From contig NZ_SJPF01000003.1 in NCBI RefSeq assembly GCF_007859755.1, positions 930,001-994,000 on the forward strand: 64,000 nt of DNA, written 5' to 3'. Of the stretch, positions 58,075 to 64,000 are shown one piece after another; position 1 is the first letter of the stretch; each line of letters opens with the position of its first letter. The position numbers and the translations under genes were made by a program. The stretch is from Blastopirellula retiformator (GTDB lineage Bacteria > Planctomycetota > Planctomycetia > Pirellulales > Pirellulaceae). The notes under the pieces were generated by a model. It had not been told where the DNA came from, searched no databases, and worked only from the letters and a program-made list of their open reading frames with translations.

Positions 58075-58499
58075 GGCGTCCCGCCGCGCGGTCGGCCTAC
58101 GACTTCGGCGGGGACGTGTTTAAGCACTTCGCGGCGTTCGATCGCCCACCCTTGAAGGCTCAGCTTGTAGCCAATCATGCGGCCCGCCTGGAGCATCTTG
58201 CACACATTGTCGACCGAACAGCCTAGAATCTCCGCCGCTTCTGGCGTGCCTATCGGATCTTTCAACGGAGGAAGAGTCGCGCGTAGCCGTGTGTTCGGCT
58301 TTGCCGATCGGGGCCGCCCCGCCGACTTTGCAAAATCTTTCGCGTGCGCGATTGCGGATTGCCGCTCTATGAGGATCGCGCGGTCGGTTAGCTTTTTTCC
58401 GTCTAGCCTGCCTGCGTCGAATAATACGCGAACATAATTCGATTTGCACCCGATGATTTCCGCAGCGCGGTTAACGTCGATCGGCTCGCGAAAGTCCAT
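58059..58499 (-). CDS. Tandem helix-turn-helix (excisionase/MerR-like) protein ending in an inserted element
   Basis: The 146-residue product starts at ATG 58499 behind a purine-rich GAGGGGGT. It has two related helix-turn-helix units, residues 6-47 (PIDVNRAAEIIGCKSNYVRVLFDAGR) and 82-125 (PIGTPEAAEILGCSVDNVCKMLQAGR), both of the excisionase/HTH_17 type. The two halves look like an internal duplication. The last four residues come from the fold-back element, so the original C-terminus has been replaced. It lies about 190 bp from a tRNA-Leu gene, a common integration target, and may be the remnant of an integrated element. DNA target unknown. Confidence 0.8.
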   Translation of the reverse strand: MDFREPIDVNRAAEIIGCKSNYVRVLFDAGRLDGKKLTDRAILIERQSAIAHAKDFAKSAGRPRSAKPNTRLRATLPPLKDPIGTPEAAEILGCSVDNVCKMLQAGRMIGYKLSLQGWAIERREVLKHVPAEVVGRPRGGTPRAFF

Positions 58500-58587
58500 T
58501 CCTACCCCCTCATTTTTGAATAGTCCAAGCCCCGCCGGCTTGACATCCGGCAAAAAGAGCCAAGGCTATAAAACCAGCAACAAACAA

Positions 58588-58607
58588 AGCCCCGAAGAAT
58601 CGGGGCT
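58588..58607 (-). terminator. Terminator downstream of tRNA-Leu
   Basis: AGCCCCGA and TCGGGGCT form an 8-bp stem with a 4-nt loop. In the minus direction it is followed by TTTGTTTG; it lies about 80 bases after the tRNA end. Confidence 0.75.
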
Positions 58608-58686
58608 ATTTTGTGCCGCCAGGCACTTCCACGCCTGAAAGGCTCTGGCGTTGCGGGCCTTACGGCTACCGCACGCCTGACGGAAG

Positions 58687-58772
58687 TGCCGAAGAGAGGA
58701 CTCGAACCTCCACGGGAAATTAATCCCACTAGGACCTGAACCTAGCGCGTCTGCCAGTTCCGCCACTTCGGC
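58687..58772 (-). tRNA. tRNA-Leu (anticodon CAG)
   Basis: The minus strand reads GCCGAAGTGGCGGAACTGGC at the 5' end and ...GGTTCGAGTCC...CTTCGGCA at the 3' end: a 7-bp acceptor stem, a D-arm, an anticodon arm CTAGG-TTCAGGT-CCTAG with CAG, a long class II variable arm typical of leucine tRNAs, and the T-arm. The 86-nt gene has no encoded CCA, so the CCA-adding enzyme is needed. Confidence 0.97.
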
Positions 58773-58985
58773 AGCTGATTGGGGCTGTTGAGCCATGGCT
58801 CATCGGGCCGCAATTCGCTTTACTTGGCTCAAGCGAGCCATTGGCAAGAGGTGAATTATAATCGAGGATCGTTTGGCGAAAAGGACCCCTACCCACAGAA
58901 TCGGGTTCGCGGCGGAAGTTCCGCTAGCGGATGGCCGAATAGGCCGATTTTGCGGGCGAACCTTGGCTTTGCCGCCGGTCACCTG

Positions 58986-59321
58986 TTAGTAGGTCGGCAC
59001 CGAATCGTCGATTTCCTGGCTCCACTGGGTGATTCCGCCGGTCATGTTTTGGGCTTGAGCGAACCCGTTTTGCCGCAACCAGTGGGTCACTCGCAGGCTG
59101 CGACCGCCCAGATGACAATGGACCACCAGCGGCGTTTCGCGGTACGGCTCGAGCTCGGCAATCCGCTCTGGCAGCTCGTTCATCGGGATCAGAACGGCGC
59201 CTTCGATCTTCGCGAAGTCGTATTCGTTCTCCTGGCGGCAATCGAGCAGCAGAAATTTGTCGCCGGAATCGAGCAGATTTTTCACTTCGTGCACAGAAAT
59301 TTCGATCGGTGCGTCGGACAT
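58986..59321 (-). CDS. Rhodanese-like sulfurtransferase domain protein
   Basis: The 111-residue single rhodanese domain starts at ATG 59321 (MSDAPIEISVHEVKNLLDSG). It has the strand LLLDCRQENEYDFAKIEGA, the LIPMNELPER helix and the active-site loop VVHCHLGGRSLRV, with Cys as the persulfide-forming residue, plus the final NMTGGITQWSQEID. It can transfer sulfane sulfur; the acceptor is unknown. It is divergent from the CCA-enzyme gene. A longer upstream frame has no homology. Confidence 0.93.
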   Translation of the reverse strand: MSDAPIEISVHEVKNLLDSGDKFLLLDCRQENEYDFAKIEGAVLIPMNELPERIAELEPYRETPLVVHCHLGGRSLRVTHWLRQNGFAQAQNMTGGITQWSQEIDDSVPTY

Positions 59322-59429
59322 CGGTCGATTAGCTCCTAAGTTTTTCGTCAAAATAGAGACTCTTCGATCGTAGCCGGATTGGCCAAGGGGCGTCCAGTCC
59401 CGGCCGCGGCTTGATAAAATCGTCACGTA

Positions 59430-60710
59430 ATGAACGCACACTCGACCAACGCCGCCCGTGATTTCTCGATTGAAGTCGTCCGCCAATTAAAAAGCCACGG
59501 CCATCAAGCGCTGTGGGCCGGCGGTTGCGTGCGGGACATGCTGCTGGGACGCGAGCCGAAAGACTTTGATGTAGCGACCGACGCGCCCCCCAGCTGCGTG
59601 CAGGAGATCTTTGGAGAAAAACGGACGCTGGCGATCGGCGCCTCGTTTGGCGTGATTACGGTCCAGGGGGGCAAACGCCGTGGCCAGATTGAAGTAGCGA
59701 CATTTCGCGAGGATCTCGGCTATAGCGATGGTCGCCGCCCTGACGATGTCCGCTTCACCTCCGCCGCCGAAGACGCCAAACGCCGCGATTTCACCATCAA
59801 CGGCATTTTTTACGATCCCGACGCCGAGGTGATCTACGACTACGTCGGCGGGCGAGTCGATTTGCGGCAGCGATTGGTGCGAGCCATTGGCGACCCGAAC
59901 GAGCGTTTCGCCGAAGACAAACTGCGGATGTTACGGGCGATCCGATTCTCGTCGACCTTCCAGTTCGATCTTGAGATGAACACGCTCCGGGCGATTCAGC
60001 GGCATGCCGAAAACATCGCCGTCGTCAGTGCGGAGCGGATTGCGGTCGAAATGCGGAAGATGCTCACTTCGCCGCGGCGAGTTGAAGCGGTAGTGCTATT
60101 GCGCGACTCGTGGCTGTTTCAGGTGGTCTTGCCCGAGATCATCCCGATTTTGGATCACGCACCTCGATGGACCGAAACGTTACGTTCGCTGCAATGCTTG
60201 CCGGGAAACGACTTCGCCACCGCTTTGGCGGCATTGTTGCGATACCCGGCCGCCCGCGACTTGGCGATGATTGATCCACGGAAGCCGGTTCCGCTGCTTA
60301 GCGAAATCTGCCTCCGGTGGAAATTGACCAACGACGAAACGAAAGATCTGCAGTGGCTATTGCGGCATGTCGATCTGTTGCGTAGTGCGAAAGACCTGCC
60401 ATGGCCCCGTTTGCAGCGTCTGTTGATTGACCCTCGGATCGAGAAGCTGATGAACCTGGCGACGGCGACCACCCTGGCTCGCGGGGAGTCGGAGCTGCAC
60501 CTTGAATTTGCCGCTGAGCGACTGGCCTGGTCGGTCGAGCGGCTCAATCCGCCGCCGGTGGCGACCGGCGACGATTTGATCCGGGCCGGGCTGAAACCGG
60601 GCCCGCATTTCCAGGGGATGCTCGAGGCGATCCGCGACGCGCAACTAGACGGTCAGATCGCGACGTTGGACGAGGCGCTTGCCCTTGCCCGAGATTGGCG
60701 CCCGGCGTAG
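59430..60710 (+). CDS. CCA-adding enzyme / poly(A) polymerase family nucleotidyltransferase
   Basis: The 426-residue class II nucleotidyltransferase has the GGCVRDMLLGREPKDFDVATDA catalytic motif with the DxD metal ligands. It also has the motif RRPDDVRFTSAAEDAKRRDFTINGIFYDP, the ERFAEDKLRMLRAIRF helix, and the C-terminal body to normal length. It adds CCA to tRNA 3' ends or extends RNA with A; sequence alone does not separate the two. Since the neighbouring tRNA-Leu lacks an encoded CCA, a CCA role is reasonable. ATG 59430 is the natural start. Confidence 0.9.
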   Translation: MNAHSTNAARDFSIEVVRQLKSHGHQALWAGGCVRDMLLGREPKDFDVATDAPPSCVQEIFGEKRTLAIGASFGVITVQGGKRRGQIEVATFREDLGYSDGRRPDDVRFTSAAEDAKRRDFTINGIFYDPDAEVIYDYVGGRVDLRQRLVRAIGDPNERFAEDKLRMLRAIRFSSTFQFDLEMNTLRAIQRHAENIAVVSAERIAVEMRKMLTSPRRVEAVVLLRDSWLFQVVLPEIIPILDHAPRWTETLRSLQCLPGNDFATALAALLRYPAARDLAMIDPRKPVPLLSEICLRWKLTNDETKDLQWLLRHVDLLRSAKDLPWPRLQRLLIDPRIEKLMNLATATTLARGESELHLEFAAERLAWSVERLNPPPVATGDDLIRAGLKPGPHFQGMLEAIRDAQLDGQIATLDEALALARDWRPA

Positions 60711-60788
60711 GTGGCCAATCGCGGCCGAGCGGCTATCATAGCGTCGTCCCCTGGCACGTATCTGTTTTTCCGCACCCGAGGCGACTTC

Positions 60789-61313
60789 ATGACTTTTGCG
60801 ATCGACTTGCTGCTCCGTTGGGCCCACATCGTTCCGGCGACCATTATGGTGGGTGGCGCCGTCTACGCCCGATTCGCCCTGGCGCCGTCCGCCGATCCGC
60901 TGGCGGACGAGCAGAAAGAACTGCTCAAGGCAGGCGTCCGCGCCCGGTGGATGAAGTGGGTGATGATTTGTGCGTTTCTGCTGTTGGTGAGCGGAATTAT
61001 CAACGTAGTGCTGATCGCGACCAAATACGACTTCCCGCAGAAGTACTATCATCCGGTGATCGGCGTCAAAATGTTGGTGGCGATGGTGGTCTTTTACATC
61101 GCCAGCATGTTGGTCGGGCGCAGCGAAAACGCGGCTCGATTTCGCCAGAATGAACGAATGTGGTTGTCGCTAAACGCGGCCCTGGCGGTCTCGGTCGTGT
61201 TGATGGGTGGGGCATTGAAAATCGCGGAACGCGTCCCCAAAGCGGACGAAGAGGCGGTACAAACCGAACAACCCGAATTACCGGCCCCCTCTGCAGCGGA
61301 AAATGATTCGTAG
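60789..61313 (+). CDS. Four-helix membrane protein, unknown function
   Basis: The 174-residue product starts at ATG 60789 (MTFAIDLLLRWAHIVPATIMVGG). Its four hydrophobic segments lie near 2-25, 58-78, 95-116 and 132-152, separated by short charged loops, with an acidic, Pro-rich tail. The pattern RWAHI-x-P-x-x-x-x-GG near the start resembles heme-containing or copper-resistance (CopD-like) membrane proteins, where His could bind heme. This is only suggestive. It is 78 bp downstream of the CCA-enzyme gene. Confidence 0.8.
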   Translation: MTFAIDLLLRWAHIVPATIMVGGAVYARFALAPSADPLADEQKELLKAGVRARWMKWVMICAFLLLVSGIINVVLIATKYDFPQKYYHPVIGVKMLVAMVVFYIASMLVGRSENAARFRQNERMWLSLNAALAVSVVLMGGALKIAERVPKADEEAVQTEQPELPAPSAAENDS

Positions 61314-61405
61314 CGGGCGTCGGTTCGACTAAGGTGGAGATTGCGCCGCAGCAGGGAAGCAGGCCGACGTTACTGGCAATTCCTCCCTCCGCTTAGCTCT
61401 TCGCC

Positions 61406-62053
61406 ATGAACCCACCACGTGACGCCCTAGCGATCTTAAAACATGCCCGCGACGAACTCGCCGCGCGGCTTCGTCAACGCATCGTAGAGAACGAAGAAGA
61501 CATCCTGGCCGATGCCCGGGGTGAGTCGTTTCTTAGCGATATCGAGACAATCTACGATCAAATCGGCGCACGGCTGGTACATGTAAATCAGATGATCTCG
61601 AGTCTGCCGGCGGACGTACCTAGTATTGAAACGGAGGCCCCGTATCAAAACGGCGATCCAGTAGTAGCGGCGGCCGAGACGACTTTCTCTTTTGAATCGA
61701 CGCCCCCGTCGCTGCAGAACGACGGATCAGCCCCAATGCTGAGCTTGCCGGCCCCGCAGTCGCCTGCCAATTTTCAGCTCTTTATGCAGGCCATTCAAAG
61801 TGGCGACGTATCCCAAGCGGGACGCGTATTGGCCGAACTGCTGCAGATCGACTCGCACCGCGGCGAACAATGTGCGACCGTATTTTCGCAGCGATATCTG
61901 GAAGACCCCGAGATCGTCGCCAAAGCGATGCAGATTCGCAAAGAGCTGACGACCGGCAACTTCAACAACGCGATCATGCTGCTTTACGAATGCTTCGGGC
62001 TACAAGGAATGGAATCGATCGCCGCAATGCAGGCCCTGCGATCCATGCTATAA
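61406..62053 (+). CDS. Unknown cytosolic protein, 215 residues
   Basis: The product has no signal or membrane segment. An N-terminal helical part (about 5-70, LKHARDELAARLRQRIVENEEDIL) is followed by a Pro/Ser/Glu linker (about 75-115). A second helical part (about 120-215) resembles a TPR-like pair: FQLFMQAIQSGDVSQAGRVLAELL and QIRKELTTGNFNNAIMLLYECF. I do not recognise the family. The TAA stop is followed directly by a sequence vaguely like the left arm of the fold-back element. Confidence 0.75.
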   Translation: MNPPRDALAILKHARDELAARLRQRIVENEEDILADARGESFLSDIETIYDQIGARLVHVNQMISSLPADVPSIETEAPYQNGDPVVAAAETTFSFESTPPSLQNDGSAPMLSLPAPQSPANFQLFMQAIQSGDVSQAGRVLAELLQIDSHRGEQCATVFSQRYLEDPEIVAKAMQIRKELTTGNFNNAIMLLYECFGLQGMESIAAMQALRSML

Positions 62054-62150
62054 GCGTTCTTCCGATCGCTGTCGCGACACTCCCGTCCGCTGGCGATTGC
62101 CGCTACACTGGGGTGTAGGAATTCTCATCTCGCAGGCCCTGGACGCAATA

Positions 62151-62321
62151 ATGGATAAAAAGGCGAAGAAACGACTCGAAGTTCTGAACAAGAAGATCCA
62201 GAAACTGACGCAGCAATTGGCTGGCTCCCGAGAGCAAGCCGATGATCCGAGCGAAACCGCCAAGTTTGAAGAAGAATTGGCGGCGGCCAAGGCCGAAGTG
62301 GAGAAGCTGAAAGCGAGCTAG
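62151..62321 (+). CDS. 56-residue coiled-coil protein
   Basis: A short gene from ATG 62151 encodes a Lys/Glu-rich helix pair (MDKKAKKRLEVLNKKIQKL, then SETAKFEEELAAAKAEVEKL). It has heptad-like spacing of Leu/Ile/Val and no Cys, signal or membrane segment. It probably forms a coiled coil. An upstream in-frame extension is not supported. It is convergent with the FG-GAP protein gene and separated by a terminator. Function unknown. Confidence 0.7.
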   Translation: MDKKAKKRLEVLNKKIQKLTQQLAGSREQADDPSETAKFEEELAAAKAEVEKLKAS

Positions 62322-62345
62322 TCCAACATCTTGTTGCAAATGCAA

Positions 62346-62373
62346 CCCGGCCAGTCTTACCTGACTGGCCGGG
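62346..62373. terminator. Bidirectional hairpin between convergent genes
   Basis: CCCGGCCAGTC and GACTGGCCGGG form a perfect 11-bp stem with a 6-nt loop between the coiled-coil gene and the surface-protein gene. No long T-run follows on either strand. Confidence 0.7.
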
Positions 62374-62385
62374 CCACCCAATTGC

Positions 62386-64000
62386 TTACCGTTTTGCGGG
62401 TCCAGGCACTTCGCTGACGCGGGCTTCTCCTGACATCGCGTGGTAGACGCCGACTTCGTCGTAGCCGTCGCCGTCCCAGTCGCCGACCGCCGGATGGTCG
62501 CCCGCTTCGCCGAGCGTGAAGACTTTGTCGGTCTCGTCGAGGTAACGGTTGTTGTCGTGGTCGAGCGTCCACTTCCCGTCGCGGAAGATGCCGATCTCGT
62601 CGATACCGTCGCCGTTCCAGTCGCCAACCACCGGAACGTCTCCCTTATCGCCATATTTGACGCGGGAGTCGACTTCGTCGTCCCAGCGACCGTTGCCGTC
62701 TTCGTCCAGGCGCCATTCGCCATCTTGGAAGATGCCGATCGTCTGGATACCGTCGCCGTCCCAGTCGCCCACCACCGGATAGTTGCCGGCGGTGCCGAAG
62801 TGGAAGACGTGGTCGATCAAGTCCGAGCGGACCTTGCCGGTTGACGTCAGTTTCATGACGCGGCTGCCGAGGGTCGCTTCATCCGGTTTCGGCGGCAGGT
62901 TTTTCGAGATGCCGGTTGAGACGTTGTTCGGCACCGGCAGGCCTGGATCGCTGGCGACCGCTCGCGGGTCTCCCGGCCAAGCCTTCCCGTAGATGCCGAT
63001 ATCGTCCTTACCGTCACCATCCCAGTCGCCAACGACCGGGATGTCGCCGTCGTAGCCGAGCTTGGCCCACAGGTCCCCTTCGTCCCAGACGCCGTTGCCG
63101 TTGACGTCGATGTACCAGTGGCCCTTGTAGTAAATGCCGAAGTCGGTGACGCCGTCGCCGTTAAAGTCGCCCGAAACCGGTCGAGCGCCCGGCATGCCGA
63201 ACACCTTGGTCAGGATCTCTTCGGCGTCGTTGTCGCCGGCCGACTGCAATTGCAGCTTCCATTCGGCCTGCAGGAATTCGTTGCCTTCCCACGGCAGAAT
63301 CGACTCACTGGCGGCGGTGAACCAGACGTTCGGTTCGATGAACGCGATCTGGTCCTTGCTTCGCGGCAGACCAGCGTTGACGACGCTCAAGTGCCAGGTC
63401 ACGCCGGTGGCGCCGCCGCTATAGCCTTGCAGCAGCGGCTGGACAATGAAGAGCGCTTCAGGCGGAATGATCTGGGCCGGCGGCGGAGCGACCGGAATCA
63501 CCAGCGGAGGTAGCGTACCGACTGGCGCCGGCGGAACCGGCGGCAACGGAGTCGGAATGTTCTGCGCCTTCAGTTCGCTGAAGTTGTTCTCTTGCGAGTG
63601 GGCGCCGACCGGCAAGTCGATCAACGCGATCATGTCGTTCAGCGGGTCGACCATCAGCGTACCGACGTTGACGACATTCCCTTGATTGAACGCGACGCCC
63701 GCGGTGGTGCCGGCGACGTCGTTACCGTCGACATAACCTTCTGGATGAATCTGGAAGACCGAGTAAAACCCGGATTCCAAACCAGCGAACTGGTAGTAGC
63801 CGTTGGCGTCGGTGACGACCCGAATTGGGCCGCTGCCGTACGTCCCGCCGAGAATGCGCGGGTCATTCCCCATGATCGGCAAGCCGGTGATGCCGTCCCG
63901 CAGTTCCAGCATCACGCCAGCGATCGGCGTGTCGTCCGGCGTGCGAGTGCCATCGCGCTGCGACAGAGCGTCGGCCGGCAGGTTTCCGTCGTCGGTGGTG
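62386..64000 (-). CDS. SdrD-B-like / FG-GAP repeat surface protein, 5' end outside window
   Basis: The minus strand is open from the right edge to the stop at 62386, giving about 537 visible residues. It starts within an SdrD B-like domain (TPIAGVMLELRDG ... TDANGYYQFAGLESGFYSVFQ). A Pro-rich hinge follows (PTPLPPVPPAPVG), then a domain with EPNVWFTAASESILPW, then five FG-GAP/VCBS-like repeats of the form PVVGDWDGDGxDxIGIF. The repeats read GDFNGDGVTDFGIYYKG, GDWDGDGKDDIGIYG, GDWDGDGIQTIGIFQDG, GDWNGDGIDEIGIFRDG and GDWDGDGYDEVGVYHAM. These bind calcium. Secreted or surface adhesin-like; N-terminal part missing. Confidence 0.92.
   Translation of the reverse strand, partial: TTDDGNLPADALSQRDGTRTPDDTPIAGVMLELRDGITGLPIMGNDPRILGGTYGSGPIRVVTDANGYYQFAGLESGFYSVFQIHPEGYVDGNDVAGTTAGVAFNQGNVVNVGTLMVDPLNDMIALIDLPVGAHSQENNFSELKAQNIPTPLPPVPPAPVGTLPPLVIPVAPPPAQIIPPEALFIVQPLLQGYSGGATGVTWHLSVVNAGLPRSKDQIAFIEPNVWFTAASESILPWEGNEFLQAEWKLQLQSAGDNDAEEILTKVFGMPGARPVSGDFNGDGVTDFGIYYKGHWYIDVNGNGVWDEGDLWAKLGYDGDIPVVGDWDGDGKDDIGIYGKAWPGDPRAVASDPGLPVPNNVSTGISKNLPPKPDEATLGSRVMKLTSTGKVRSDLIDHVFHFGTAGNYPVVGDWDGDGIQTIGIFQDGEWRLDEDGNGRWDDEVDSRVKYGDKGDVPVVGDWNGDGIDEIGIFRDGKWTLDHDNNRYLDETDKVFTLGEAGDHPAVGDWDGDGYDEVGVYHAMSGEARVSEVPGPAKR

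Noticed and set aside
60711-60788. 26-residue N-terminal extension of the four-helix membrane protein
   Set aside because: It is not membrane- or signal-like, and the ATG at 60789 gives a clean hydrophobic start.

Overview
The window is a chromosomal segment of a planctomycete, most likely a Pirellulaceae member close to Blastopirellula (the genus is inferred from memory, not from an alignment). The evidence is the gene content: a DUF1501 / DUF1549 (cytochrome-type) pair, DUF1559 proteins, a PVC-type dehydrogenase-HEAT-heme protein, very large secreted proteins, an EF-G that resembles mitochondrial EF-G1, and a 16S rRNA gene with no 23S or 5S beside it. GC content is moderately high and intergenic regions often carry clean intrinsic terminators. 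No phage, conjugative module or CRISPR array is visible.

Layout. 1-2.8 kb: a DUF255 thioredoxin-like protein (cut by the left edge), panB, and a PAS-AraC regulator. 2.95-4.9 kb: a solitary 16S rRNA gene on the minus strand with its own promoter candidate and a boxA-like leader. 4.9-10.1 kb: aroH chorismate mutase, a membrane C39-like protease, 5-formyl-THF cyclo-ligase, a zinc-ribbon membrane protein and fusA. 10.5-12.5 kb: a secreted TPR protein, a response regulator, and a 29-codon highly basic gene resembling AURKAIP1/COX24 ribosomal proteins. 12.8-22.6 kb: a two-gene operon for giant envelope proteins of 1129 and 2118 residues. 22.7-28.8 kb: two acetyltransferases, an ECF sigma / anti-sigma pair whose anti-sigma carries two CXXCH motifs, three DUF1559 units (the middle one broken), and a universal stress protein. 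28.9-35.1 kb: the DUF1501/DUF1549 operon, then an ECF sigma / anti-sigma / Gly-Gly-Pro-repeat protein operon. 35.2-51.7 kb: a 2734-residue alpha-2-macroglobulin-like protein with TPRs at both ends, a DUF900 hydrolase lipoprotein, a transglutaminase-like protein, a 1181-residue PVC dehydrogenase-HEAT-cytochrome protein, and a PQQ-repeat beta-propeller. 51.8-57.3 kb: a TetR-HlyD-RND efflux operon with a palindromic operator candidate. 57.3-64 kb: a small lipoprotein, a tandem-HTH protein beside tRNA-Leu(CAG), a rhodanese, a CCA-adding-type enzyme, a membrane protein, two unknown small proteins, and an SdrD-B/FG-GAP surface protein cut by the right edge.

The most unusual signal is a dispersed fold-back element (161, 161 and 115 bp) present in three copies. 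All three lie directly at the 3' end of a gene, in the same orientation relative to that gene, and are bounded by TA. In two cases the element's first three bases are the gene's stop codon; in the third, the reading frame ends a few codons inside it. This looks like a TA-targeting MITE-like element, or a structured 3'-UTR module, adapted to gene ends.

Much of the segment concerns the cell envelope: secreted or anchored large proteins, two sigma/anti-sigma couples, efflux and proteinase-inhibitor-like proteins. Small housekeeping genes (panB, aroH, fusA, CCA enzyme, 16S, tRNA-Leu) are interspersed.
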